A stretch of 64,000 bases of DNA from Oscheius onirici (Eukaryota > Nematoda > Chromadorea > Rhabditida > Rhabditidae), in assembly GCA_932521025.1 (NCBI GenBank), contig OW051469.1, forward strand, positions 5,034,398 through 5,098,397, read 5' to 3'. This document shows positions 35,465-46,541 of this stretch, one piece after another. The position numbers and the translations under genes are program-made. Each line of letters begins with the position of its first letter. Position 1 is the stretch's first letter. The notes below the pieces were generated by a model that made no database searches, was not told the DNA's origin, and saw nothing but the letters and a program-made list of their open reading frames with translations.

Positions 35465-37488
35465 CATCGGGTTTATGATCAGTATTCAAGAGCTAGATAT
35501 AGCCTCCGTTCAATATTAGATGAATTCTACACTCTTCTGGAAAACTGTAGAGTAATTGTAGTGATGAGATAAAGAAATAGGCAGTTCAAAGATATAAGGA
35601 GTAAAGGAATGAAACGAGGGCAACAGGTCTCGATCAGAAGAGCGGAGAGGGCATAATGTTACCCTAGGAAACCTCAGAGGTGGTGGTCGAGAACTATGAT
35701 GCGAATCAAAGAAGAAAACGAGTAAAAAGAAACTACTAGGCAAAATTGTTCCTTTCCCTGGTAAAGAAGATAGTGCTAATGGCTCATTATTGGAGGCTTC
35801 GGGCGAATGTTGATCTTTCGCTCGTAACTTTTATCACCTGGTCAGAAATATTGGACAGAGACTATCCTAAGTCACTTGATGATTCACAGTGCCGGCCTGT
35901 GGTCTGACTGAAACAATCCCTCTGAATAGGTTACCCTACCTTTTTTGTAAGACCAGAAAAACAAGATTGTCATTTTTATTGGTTTGAATCCCCGCATTAC
36001 AGTACTTAAATCATTTTTGAACTTTTGGCGGGATTTAGATTCAGCAAGAAATTCTGCAGCCATTATTTTCATATCGTCCTCCTCGTCTCTATTCCAATTT
36101 CTTAACGTTTCCGCATTGTTTCACATTCGAGTTGTCCAAAACAACAACAAAATTATGCTTGAATTGTCTTCACCCTAAAAACGCCGCTCATCATTTTCTG
36201 ATACTTTCCCTCCAAACAATCTTCGATCTCCGCCCCGTGATTTGCTGCTCGTTCTTTGTGCGTCCTTCACAGTACTGAGGGGCAGCCTCTAAACCAGTTC
36301 TCGTGTTCGAATAAGCCTCTCGGTTCCGGCAGTGTACCAATGTGATAATTCATGGCCAGGCCTTCAATAATTGATCTTTGACGCTGATACTTCAAAATTG
36401 GTGCTTATTCAAGCTAAAAGTGAGAAATATGCCTCCAAGAACGTCCGAAACTTGAGCGAAAGCTCATGGAGGGCTGTCCCGCCGGCCTTGTGATTTTTTG
36501 TGAACACTTGCTCAGCGTATGAACTATAAAAGTGCCCTTCTTCCAATGTTTTGCCACCAAATCTCTTCCTATATTTGTTCTTCCTCTTCTTCTCCCTTGG
36601 GGAAACGTGCTGTTGCTCAAAATCGCTGCCTGGCGCCGTTCCAGCCGGCCGCATGGTCATTTGGGCCCTCCCCAGAGCTTGTTTGCATCAAATCAGCTGT
36701 TTTCGCCTTTCTATCTCTCTCCATTTACTAAATTTGCGTAGAAATTTGTCATTTTATTTGTTTTCGAGTCTTATATCCCATTCATCCAGTCGTAATCAAA
36801 TTTATTGTGCCTGGTTGAGTAATTTAGCCCCAGAACAATGCTGCCACGAGCCAGGAAACTATTTTGCTGTCACTTTGCTCTCTTTTCAGCAATTTACGAA
36901 ATAAGAACAAGTGTTGAAGCCGTTCAGTACACCGTTGCCCATGTTTCCGTGTTAGGAGACCGATGGTTGCCCGAATCATCGATTTTTCGGCGACCGGCAT
37001 CAAAAATCTTTCCATTTGAGTCAAAATTAGAGTTAGGTAGCAAAAAATGATTCTAATATTTCTAGCGTTCCTGTTCCTTCTACCAGGCGATCATAAAGCC
37101 TTCTTCTGGCCTGATACCTCTCCTGACACTTTGGTCTTCGATAAAGCCCCATTTGCAAGCATTTCTTAGCTCCGAGTCATTTTTTTGCAGCAGAAAGGTG
37201 CGGGTTCCTGGCCCCAGATTGACCGAAAATTGTTTATAGACGATCTGTCAGCCACACCCTGCACTTTTATCGCACTTGGAGAGACTGCCCACAAAAAGCT
37301 TTTCTCCTCCAGATTTACAAGAAAAGTTGCCAATGAGCCCTTCCAGAGAGTGTAGAGAGCATATTGCTCCACGGCATCGACCTTTGTCTCTGTGTACTTT
37401 TGCGATGAACGCCCGCGTCTTTCTTCCCTTTTTTCTGCTTTTCTTCACCTTTTCTCACTCTTCTACCTTCAAAATGCTGTTCTTGCAG
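35465..37488. other. Intergenic region between divergent genes
   Basis: About 2 kb between the sulfotransferase (minus) and the acetyl-CoA hydrolase (plus). Open frames at 36409-36660 (minus) and 36551-36904 (plus) overlap each other and match nothing. It is likely to hold both promoters. Confidence 0.4.
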
Positions 37489-39995
37489 ATGCTCTCCCGG
37501 CTGTCTTCCCGTGCCCTATCAACCTCTAATGTCGCCTCTCGGTACGTTTTTTTGTTCTCGAATTCTATCCGGTTTGCCTAATTTATCTCTTGTTGACGCT
37601 GGGCTTATCAGCTGTGTTGGCCTGCTGCGAAATTATTGGAAAAAATTCGCGATGAAAACAACATAAAGTAGTTGTTTTCAGAGCCAGCTCCGTGTTCGTT
37701 GACAAGCACGAGATTGCCTTTCCGATCGCCGGCAAGAGCCCGAAGGTGACGTCGATGAAAGATGCCTTCGGCGTGATAAAAAACGGCGACAACATCTTTG
37801 TCCACGGAATTGCTGCCACTCCGACCCCGCTTCTCATGGTTAGCCGCTTGTTTACTTTTCCGATTTTTGGATGTAATCGGATCAAAGCCTAACAAAAGTC
37901 ACGTGAAACCTAACTGAACACTTCAGGGACTCTGTGACTATGCGACAACGAACGACGTAAAGGGACTGAAGCTGCATCATCTACACTTGGAAGGCGAGAC
38001 TCCCTGGACTGCTGAAGGCGTTAACAGTAAGTTTTCTTTCTACTTTATCTTTCTTTCCGCCAAATTGGTGAAAAGTTCATTTCAGAGAGAATCCGCTCGA
38101 ATTCGCTTTTCACCGGAGCCAATCTTCGATCGGCCGTCAATGCCGGAATCGCCGACTTCAATTCGTGCTTCCTCCAAGAAGTTCCGCTCCTTTTCCGTCG
38201 TGGAGCCATCAAGCTCAATGTGGCTCTTATTCAGGCATCCCGTTCATGAAAATTTTGCTGAAAACATATTTGTAGGTCTCTCCTCCCGATGCCAACGGCT
38301 ACTGCTCTCTTGGAACATCCGTCGATACTGCCCGAGCCGCTGTCACCAATGCCGATTACATTATTGGTCAGTTTCTTAATTTTACTAGTTTCTAACCTCG
38401 AAAGTTGTTAGACCTGAAAGTTTAACAAAAACACGATTGTTGAGCCTAAAAACATTGATTTTCTTTGCAAAATATTTTCACTATTTTCAGCCATGTCGAA
38501 CAAGAATATGCCACGAACATTCGGTGACTCGATCATCCACAGCTCACACTTCGACATTCTCGTAGAAGACCACGAGCATCAGCTCCACGAACGTCATTTG
38601 GGCACGACGAACGACCAGGAAAGGAAGATTGGCAAGATTATCGCGGATAACCTTGTCGACAATGGAGCTACTCTTCAAATGGGTACGATTTGGCTTATGT
38701 TAGTCGAAAGTACCAGGAAAGTGGACCTACTTGCACTTTAAACAGCCCCTCTCCCCGGCCCGCAGACATGCTATCGACTCGTTTCTTTCACACTCCCGGG
38801 CCGTCGATAGCTCAGTTGGTAGAGCGGAGGACTGTAGTCTGTCAGCTATCCTTAGGTCACTGGTTCGAATCCGGTTCGACGGAGTGTTTTTGCTTTTTTT
38901 TTTGAAAGTTGTTGCCGAATGGTTCACAGGAATGTTGAAGTTAATATGATTTCATGAAATAGATTTTTGGACTTTAAAAGTGAACGACAAGATCAACTTG
39001 AAAATTTCCTCCGTTTTAGGAATCGGAGCCGTGCCAGACGCCTGTCTGAATGAGCTCCACGACCACAAGGATCTCGGAATCCACACGGAGATGTTCTCGG
39101 ACGGTGTGTTGAAGCTGATCGAGTGCAATGCCATCACCAACGCCAAGAAGGCCGTCCATCCGGGCAAACTCGTTGTCAGTTTCGTCTACGGATCCACTAA
39201 ACTCTACAAATTCCTCCACGACAATCCGCTGATCGAGTTCGGTGACGTCCAATGGGTAAACGATCCGGCCATCATTCGCAAGAATCCCAAAGTCACGGCT
39301 ATCAACTCTGCCGTCGAGATTGATCTCACTGGACAAGGTAGGCTTTTTCTGTCTATAACCTTAGAAAAGTTTAGTCGTGTCGGATTCGGTTGGAAAGCGC
39401 TTCCTGTCCGGCTTCGGAGGACAAGTCGACTTCATCAGAGGAGCAGCTATCGGAGACGACGGCCTCGGAAGGCCAATCATCGCTCTGCCGTCGATTTCCA
39501 AGAAGGGACAGAGCAAAATTGTGCCGACTATCAACGAGGTAAGCAGAATGTTTAATGTTGTGTCTTGCGACATTCTGAAGAGCTTAGAGAAGAAGACGAG
39601 AGAGAGGTTTATATGTTTATATTGTGCTAAACAAATAGGTAATTTTGGAAGCAAAAGGTTGGGGAGAAATTGGGTAACAAAAGTGACGTGAGGTACGTCA
39701 CACAAAGGTAAAAACAACAACACAAAAGAATTCAAGTTGAGCTAGGACTCAACATTTAACTTTTCCTTCAGTCTCCCGTTAAACCATTTATAAATCTTCT
39801 TTTCAGGGCGCCGGTGTGGTGACAACTCGCAGTCACGTCCATTACGTCGTCACGGAGAACGGAATTGCCCAGCTTTGGGGCAAGAACATGCGTCAGCGAG
39901 CCTACGAGCTGATCAAGATCGCCCATCCTAGTCAGCGTGAAACTCTCGAGAAGTCCGCCTTCGAACGACTGAAGTGCATGCCGTCTGCCGACTAA
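37489..39995 (+). CDS. acer-1: Mitochondrial acetyl-CoA hydrolase / CoA-transferase family enzyme
   Basis: Member of the acetyl-CoA hydrolase/4-hydroxybutyrate CoA-transferase family; the C. elegans ortholog acer-1 controls acetyl-CoA level. Nine exons: 37489-37541, 37682-37838, 37927-38026, 38086-38234, 38276-38366, 38491-38682, 39020-39337, 39375-39538, 39807-39995. The N-terminus MLSRLSSRALSTSNVASR is an Arg/Ser-rich mitochondrial presequence. Family motifs: DNIFVHGIAATPTPLL, VSPPDANGYCSLGTSVD, GIGAVPDACL, SGFGGQVDFIRGA and VVTENGIAQLWGK, whose Glu is the expected CoA-thioester nucleophile, then ELIKIAHPSQRE. The start at 37489 was preferred over the in-frame ATG at 37474 because TTCTTGCAG precedes it directly (spliced-leader acceptor). 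Intron 4 starts with GC (38235). Intron 6 (38683-39019) contains a tRNA-Tyr gene on the same strand. Confidence 0.9.
38801..38883 (+). tRNA. tRNA-Tyr (GTA) with a 10-nt intron
   Basis: A complete cloverleaf can be drawn: acceptor CCGTCGA/TCGACGG, D arm with GCTCAGTTGGTAGAGC, anticodon stem GAGGA/TCCTT with loop CTGTAGA (anticodon GTA), T arm CTGGTTCGAATCCGG. A 10-nt intron (38838-38847) sits one base 3' of the anticodon, the canonical place, as in other eukaryotic tRNA-Tyr genes. A- and B-boxes are consensus and a long T run (about 38885-38900) terminates Pol III. The gene lies inside intron 6 of the acer-1-like gene, same orientation. Confidence 0.95.
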
Positions 39996-40275
39996 ATGTA
40001 AAAATAGCCAGAAACGGGTATTTCCTTTTTCCTTCATTGTGTATTACAACCCCTCAAAATACCACATTTTCACTTGTTTTCTCGTAGATGTATCGTTTTT
40101 AACCAAATTCTCTTTTTTGAGCCGGTATTTCAATTTCTAGCTTGTCAAATCTCTTACATAAATGTTTATTTTTGCACCCTGTGTTCTGCAAGAGATTGAG
40201 AAGGAAATACAGGAAAATTTATAGGCTTTACGATAAAATAATTTAGAAATTGGCTTACACACTAATTGGAATGTA

Positions 40276-41010
40276 TCACATCAAGGAGACCCAGGGAGGA
40301 ATGATGGGAGTCGGATTCTGGAGATAACTCATGACGACGGCCGAGACGGAAAGCCTGGATTTGATAACTAAGAAAATAAAAGAAACTTGCATGAAACTGC
40401 TGAGAATCTGTTTGGTGTCGTCGATGTTGCGAGTATTGGCGTAGCTGACACAGCTGCAGAGGAGAGCGATCCAGGCACACCATTTCAGCTGAAAATCTTG
40501 GGGTTTCGTGGATTTAGGTTGGCCTAATTGAGATTCTGTCTTTTCGTTTACGGTATAGTGTTTTATGGACTTCGGATGGTTGTTTACCTCCACTGGTAAG
40601 CATACTGCAGATGTGAACAAAACAGTCACACGAAAACTTGCATTGCTGGGCTAAGCCGTGTTTTCTGTATTCGCCTTTTCTCCTTCCTCTATTCGCAGCG
40701 TTCTAGACACGTTTTTCAGCGGTTGTCTGTCGAAACCGGCTAGATCACTTTCGACGCTCAGCACAATAAGGAAAAAAATTACCCGGAGCATGAGTCCGCA
40801 CATGCTGAAGATCATTCCCAAGACGTTCATGTACTCCGGAAGAGCATCATCGCCGGGCTGTGGCTGGCTGGGGTCGTTGACTGGAGGCTTGTATCTGTAA
40901 AACGTGGCTTTTAGTATGATTCACGTTAATTACAGGGTGATGAAGTGCGTGTGAAAAGAACCCCACCTTTGAATTTTGTTGGGGCGACGAGGATCACTGC
41001 TGGACTGCAT
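40276..41010 (-). CDS. PAT complex subunit Asterix (WDR83OS/CCDC-type)
   Basis: Asterix pairs with CCDC47 at the Sec61 translocon of the ER and shields polar transmembrane helices during multi-pass protein folding. Four exons (40967-41010, 40783-40894, 40391-40488, 40276-40354) give 110 residues, the usual size. The sequence follows the animal family almost throughout: [62 protein letters not shown] and [20 protein letters not shown], with the expected membrane helices. The third intron (40355-40390) begins GCAAGT rather than GT; using it gives exactly the family sequence SSFM|LSVSAVV. The ATG follows TTTCCAGCTCAAA, a likely trans-splice site. Confidence 0.95.
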
Positions 41011-41244
41011 TTTGAGCTGGAAATTTTACAGATTTTTTGCTGTTTACATAAAATCATAGAGTGCGTTTTTCCGATTGATAGGCAAGAAAGAAACAAGAAA
41101 AATGGCTTAAAAAAAAGAAAACGAAAATTCGACTAGAAAAACGGTAAAAATTTGAAATCCCGCCTAAAATAATTTGCGCACCAAGTCGCCTCGAGACCAA
41201 GCCGGGACCAGAAATTTGAAACTCATTTTGGCGAGACCTATAGT

Positions 41245-41592
41245 TCAATCGAGCTTAGAAGTAAAGCTTCTTTTAAAGCTACGACATAATGCGGAACTGG
41301 TCATCATTTTACGTGCCATTGCTCTCTGACAAAGCTGCACAAATGTTCCTAGAAACGGTTGTAGAGCATGGCTAAGAAAATCATGGTTTATCTGCATTTG
41401 GAACAGATTTTCTCGACAAATACAAGAGTAACTCTGAAAACGAAAGAACGAAACGAGGAGGATTATGCAGTTCAGCCAAAGTAGACCTGTCCGCAATCTT
41501 ACCGGCTGCGTATCAAATTTTCGCTCAAACGCCAAGTTGTAAAGTTCCTGCAGTTTCGGGTAGTTCCCACATTCTCGGTCGCATTTTCTGCC
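41245..41592 (-). CDS. Candidate small two-exon gene, unidentified
   Basis: A minus-strand exon ending at a GTAAGA donor has coding-like codons (CGNYPKLQELYNLAFERKFD, with a preceding C-x3-C) and joins in phase to an exon after TTTTCAG that runs to TGA at 41245. That frame lacks an ATG. Starting at ATG 41592 instead gives a different frame of about 46 residues ending KICSKCR. It lies head-to-head with the zinc-finger gene, with starts about 25 bp apart. It may be a short gene with a missed start or non-coding transcription from a shared promoter. Confidence 0.3.
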   Translation of the reverse strand, partial: GRKCDRECGNYPKLQELYNLAFERKFDTQPVRLRTGLLWLNCIILLVSFFRFQSYSCICRENLFQMQINHDFLSHALQPFLGTFVQLCQRAMARKMMTSSALCRSFKRSFTSKLD

Positions 41593-41617
41593 ATGTTATC
41601 ATTTTTTTTTAGCTTTC

Positions 41618-44600
41618 ATGAGTGAACCAGCTGAGCCGGTTTTTGGGAAGGATATCGATGAAAGGGTACCGCAGCCGGAGAAGGAAGATGGCGAATTGTC
41701 GGATGGTGATGAGGAACGTCTTGAGGCCGGGACAAGTAAAAACGGGTACATTTTTGTTCTTTTCTTCAGGCAAAATTGAAATTCTAGATACAGTTTCGTT
41801 TCTAACGGTCACATAAGTCAGTCAGAGTTCGATATAGACCGAACAATTCAGGAAGCACTCGCAGCGCAGGTTTTTACCTAACGTTTTTCTTAAAATTCCT
41901 AAAATTTAGGAAGAACTAGACATGCAGCGATGTCTGAACGGTGATACAACACCTAGTATTATCGAAACGCTCATTATTCCAACGCCGAACAGCATAAAGA
42001 ACATGCTCGACCCCGGATATATTCAAGAATGCAGTACGATGGGAATTCCTAGTGCCGACTCGGTTACGGTCAGTGTTACTGGTTGTTTTGTGAGCAGAAT
42101 TGGTTAAGGAGGACATGGAAGATTTGCGCATAATGGCTCTAAACTCGATGAAAGTCAACGGGCCTGAAGACGGTGAAATTCGCGAGCCAACCCTCGTAAT
42201 AAGCTAGTTCTTTGTAATTTCCAAACTATTCGACTAAAGTTGCAGATGAAGGACCGCAGTCGCCTGACAGAATTCACGAAGAAAGACCATTGTCGCCACC
42301 CCCACAGCCACCACGAAGACCTTCTATTGTCGAGCGTTTCCGAGTAGACGTGCCACCTTTGGGTATGTTTATGTAACTCCGGACAATGTTGAGTGAGCTG
42401 TCTTAAAAAAACGGCTACGTTTATGCTACTGCTCATTTGGAAACTTCAAATCTTTCTGGGTGACTAATTTTGCAATATTTGGAAAAGTCGAATCAAGATG
42501 TCTCTTCCTCTCATCAAAAGCGCAATTTTTTTGGCTACGCTACGGTTCAAGCCTAGAGACATAGGCCGTGCTCATTCCACTAAATAATCAAAACAAATCT
42601 TTACCAGATTACTCCCGTGTCCGCGACAACTATGTTTCTCCTACCAGACCGTCATCTCGTACTTCCTGGCCATCAAGCCAGTTCTTCGACAAAGGAAACA
42701 GCCAGCCACGTAGTTCCTACAATTCCTACAAGAAGGAAAGAAAGTCGAAATGGATGGATGAAGAGAAGAGGCCCAGAATCAGAACAAAAAGGAATATAAG
42801 CCCCTATCGTCCGAACTCCAGTGATAAACGGCGAGAGCGCCGAGAAAAGGAAAGAAGTGAAGAAAGAAGAATGCAGGATTTTCCACCGATAAGTAAGATA
42901 TTCTTACTCGTGAAATCATGCTAGTTTTTTAGTCAGTCCTACTCACGTTCCAATAGTGCGCCCGATTCGTCTACTGGATTACATGCCGAATCTTCCTCCA
43001 CCTCTTCAGATGCAAATGCATCAGAATATGTACGTTTTGTCGTTTCTTTTTGTTGCCTCCAAAAGACGGCTTTTGTGTGTCAATTGTTTCGTGGGAAACA
43101 TGTAAATCGCAAAGAATATCAGGCGCACATATTGTTCATCTCGAAGCCGACAAACGCAATCATTTTTTAAGCTTTCTTTTTTATTAAACCGACATTTTCA
43201 GGGACAGGAACGCTTACCAGGATCGTGTTTCCAGTCGTCATACAACGAGCGACGAGTTGGTCAATATAGTTCTGGGTAATCTACAGCCACAGGTCGACTC
43301 TGCTTTCGTGCGTTTTGCTATTTTTTTCCTCTGAAGCCGTAAAGCCCGGTAAATCATACCAAAAGCATGAAGTAGCAACACTAAAATATATTTTTTTCAG
43401 TCACAATCTCGCGACAATCACGATTTGGTGGCGATGGATGTGAGCACAACCCCGGAACCTCCACAGCGATCCTGTACGCCGTTTGGACCGAATCCATCGA
43501 ATTCTATGGCCTCTGTTTTGGCTGGACGTCGTCGTAGTCTCGAGTCGGAGGAATCGGTGCTGAGAAATACGCTCATGGAGCAGGTCAAGAAGAGGAGAGT
43601 TGCCACTCCCAACGAAGAAGAAAATATGCCGGAAATGGAGGAGGAAGAGAAATATTTGTACGGTAATGTAGTCAGTTTTTAGTTTCTTTTCCAGGAAAAA
43701 CAAGGCTGAACTGATTCAACTTGAAACGTCAATGGTCCAGAGAATGGAGAAGATGCGACAGATGAAGACCAAGAAACTGGAATTGATGAAACAGCTGGAA
43801 GTCCTGATGACGGAGATGACGAGCTGGCAAGAAGAATATTGGAAGGAGAAAGAGCGGAAAGACGTCCTTCGTCCCTTGGTCGAAGAATACGAAACGGAAC
43901 AGGTGCTCCGATTCGGCATGGACGAGTGAGTTTCTTCCCCTTTCAGTGCTCTGTCAAGTAAGCACCAATTTCATCTTTTTATTCGTAAATAACCCCGTTT
44001 TCAGCTCTCTGTCAATCTTCTACAGTCGTCTCGAAGAGCAAACTTCGCTGCTCAAAGACGTCACGATGACTGCACAACAGAAACTTCCAAAAGCCGCTAT
44101 CGAGGCAGAAACCCCGACTCGAGCTGCCATTGCCGTTCAAACGTCTCCGCCTCCGACAAGCAGCAGCGTCGTCGAGCAGTCAACCATTTCCAGCACGTCC
44201 GTAGAACAGGAGATGGATGTTAGTCCGACAGATGTGAGTTTTCAGCTCTTTCCGCCATATTCTCTCCAGGAAAATGAGATCCAACTGCGGCAGATATTGC
44301 TCGAGAAGCAAAAGTCAAAGACGGTGCCGAATGCCGTGACTTCGACTCAGTCTTCAGCTACACCGTCTCCTGTCGTCCCGGAAAAAGTAGTTGCAGTTTC
44401 GACGAAGGCTCTTGTCACTCCGGAAAAGACAGCCTATGCACCGCTTTCGCCTCAATCACGAGCCTCGCCGATAGCCTTTACTGCTGAGGAGACCGACCAT
44501 GGCCAGCTGTGGCGAACGATCCAGAGGTTAGCTTATTTTTTCATTTTGAAGAAGGTATTCCTTTTGATACCCGATTCCATCCGTTTATCACAGTAATTTG

Positions 44601-45144
44601 TATACACAAGCAAGTAACAATGAGTCCCAGTTTCAGTCGTCAGTTCCCCGTTCGTCTGCTCGCCCATGCCGGTGTTCAGCTGCCAAATTCACTAGAAGCT
44701 AGCCGCGAGCTCTGCAGCCACGAGATGATGGGCAAGTGCAAGAGCGTCGACTGTAATAAGTTTGTTTGCCTTCCTTTTCTGGGGCTTTTCAGTACTCTAG
44801 AGAGCGCACCCTAATACCTTTTCCAGTCGCCATCTGAAAGACGACGAGTTGGAGTTGCGAGAGGTCGTCTCGATGATTCTGTGGGGAGTTCCGAAGTTGG
44901 CCGGATCGCGAGTCAAGGAATGTGAGTTATTTTTGATTTCGAAAAAATCTATGTTTCAGCTCATTCTAATCAAGTGAACCACCTTCTGGATAAAAAGAAG
45001 TCCGACGAGGATCGAGTACATTTCGTTCGACGCATTTTGCGTCCTCTTCTCGACTCCAGCGGCCTTTTGGAACTTGGACTCAAAGATTTTTTGGTATTTT
45101 CTTTCTCTTTTCCGAACCAAATTATTCATTTTTAGATGGTCTGA
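41618..45144 (+). CDS. CCCH zinc-finger, coiled-coil nuclear protein (ZFC3H1/Red1-like)
   Basis: Probable nuclear RNA-surveillance adaptor; ZFC3H1 links the exosome helicase MTR4 to polyadenylated RNA. The gene has more than a dozen exons, including 41618-41745, 41788-41869, 41910-42068, 42109-42172, 42246-42362, from 42608 on, 43401-43664 and 43695-43925, ending TGA 45142-45144; about 690 residues. In order: an acidic N-terminus (EKEDGELSDGDEERLEAG), an Arg/Glu-rich block (RRERREKERSEERRMQ), Pro-rich linkers, a coiled coil (ETSMVQRMEKMRQMKTKKLE onward), a Ser/Thr/Val-rich region, and near the C-terminus a zinc finger with spacing C-x7-C-x4-C-x3-H (CSHEMMGKCKSVDC, then NNRH). That finger and its position fit the putative zinc-finger class of ZFC3H1/Red1. 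The animal HAT repeats of ZFC3H1 are absent, so this may be a short version. Assignment is by architecture. Confidence 0.7.
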
Positions 45145-45305
45145 GGCCTGGGTAAGTCTAGAGCACGTTTCAGCAGTCTTCCTCCTGCAAAGAAGCCCTT
45201 TTACGTGTTCTTTTCCCATATCACATTTTTAACATTACTGTCATAATTTTGCCTCATTTTTCCTTGATCTATCGACGCCAAGACGTCTACAACCAGCGCC
45301 CCGAG

Positions 45306-46230
45306 ATGTCTTTCCCTCGTGATTCCAACATACCGGTTCAAAAGTTTATTAAAACAGTATTTTGTGCACTAAAGAGTAATAAAGTTTGAAAGAAAAATCT
45401 TTGTTCCGAGATATCACCTTATCAGACACCTGTCAGTCAAAAAGGGCAGGCCTTTTTTTAGATCAAAAAGTGACAGTTGATATGTCAAGAGTCCTGGTGG
45501 AGCTAGCCGCCAATTTGGGAATGACGGCTGAGAAACTGCAGAAAGATATGCTCCAAGAGGTGGGTGGGGGAGAAACGAATGGAACCAACTTCAAAGAGGG
45601 GTGAATTTCAAAGAACTTTCAATCGAGCCTTGCGGAGAATGAGTCTGGGAGGCTTTTTTGTGGAAATAATGCGACAGTGGCTGACAGACGAAAGATGGGA
45701 ACAATGAGTCAGTTCAGGTGACAAATTCTGGCGGTTGGGAGGCGCTCATGACAGGAAGGGTCACAACTGAAGAAGTCGAGGGCTGTCTGATCGAAAAGAT
45801 GTGTCATCAGGATGATGCAAGTTCTAAAAAGAATATAAAAAAACTTATTTTAAAGATTTTCAAAGCGACCAACACCAGAGTTTTCTTGGCTTGGCTCGGC
45901 CCCGAAGCGAAGATGGATCACGTAAGTATTTGATAGAAAACAACATCTGAACCAGAATCTGGCTTTTCGACCGTCTGAGAGTTCTGGTTACGGCTAGTTG
46001 GCATTGTTTTGACGGATTTTTTTGACGAAAATGTACAGTAAATTCCAGATAACCCAGTCAAGAATAAAAAACCTTCTCGGCTCTGACCTGAAGAAATCGT
46101 CTTTCTGGACGATTTGGAAGAAAATCTTACGGTTCCGAGAGAGATGAGATGGTCTGGAATTCGCGTGGATCCAGGAAATCCAGAAGAAGCACTGAGAGAA
46201 CTTGAAACACTTCTCGGGGTTGAATTCTAG
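45306..46230 (+). pseudogene. HAD-like hydrolase relic (epoxide-hydrolase N-domain/ACAD10 type)
   Basis: Pieces of a haloacid dehalogenase-like domain are readable: VTVDMSRVLVELAANLGMTA, the cap region NSGGWEALMTGRVTTEEVEG, and motif IV, EEIVFLDDLEENLTVPREM, followed by a normal C-terminus and TAG at 46228-46230. The first motif is degenerate (no D-x-D). About 60 residues of the core around motif II/III are missing, and a one-base deletion is needed just before EEIVFLDD (about 46095) to join the frames. Together these argue for a decayed copy. Possible exons are near 45306-45360, 45422-45560, 45718-45920 and 46050-46230. The stop lies only 27 bp from the stop of the convergent gene. Confidence 0.6.
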
Positions 46231-46256
46231 ATGAAAAGACAGTAAATTTTGTAGTT

Positions 46257-46541
46257 TTATTCAGTCTTTTCTAGTTTTTCGTCTATTCGTATTCCGAGAC
46301 TTGCCAGCCACTGGACTATGTGCGGCTCTAACGTTTTTCCTGAAATGATACAAAAACTAAATACTTCTGGAAAAATACCTGAATCGGCTAGACTTTGCCA
46401 CTTATTCTGAAGCTGCTCCTTGACTTCTTGGCTTAAAACAGGTACTGCCTTCGATTCTACAGAGAAAAATGCCAATGTGGTCTGGGCAGTCAACTTTTTC
46501 TCTTTGTTTTTATCGATGAAACGAGGTTTGTTACGACCCAT
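46257..46541 (-). CDS. Small basic protein, 81 residues, unidentified
   Basis: Two exons (46379-46541, 46257-46339) joined at CAG|GAA give 81 residues starting MGRNKPRFIDKNKEKKL and ending RIDEKLEKTE. The ATG comes directly after TTATTTCAG, a clear spliced-leader-type acceptor. The stop overlaps an AATAAA (TAATAAA context), giving a very compact 3' end that nearly touches the convergent HAD-like relic. The N-terminus (basic, RFIDK) is reminiscent of the start of LTV1-type ribosome-assembly factors, but the rest does not match, so no product is claimed. Confidence 0.65.
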   Translation of the reverse strand: MGRNKPRFIDKNKEKKLTAQTTLAFFSVESKAVPVLSQEVKEQLQNKWQSLADSGIFPEVFSFCIISGKTLEPHIVQWLASLGIRIDEKLEKTE

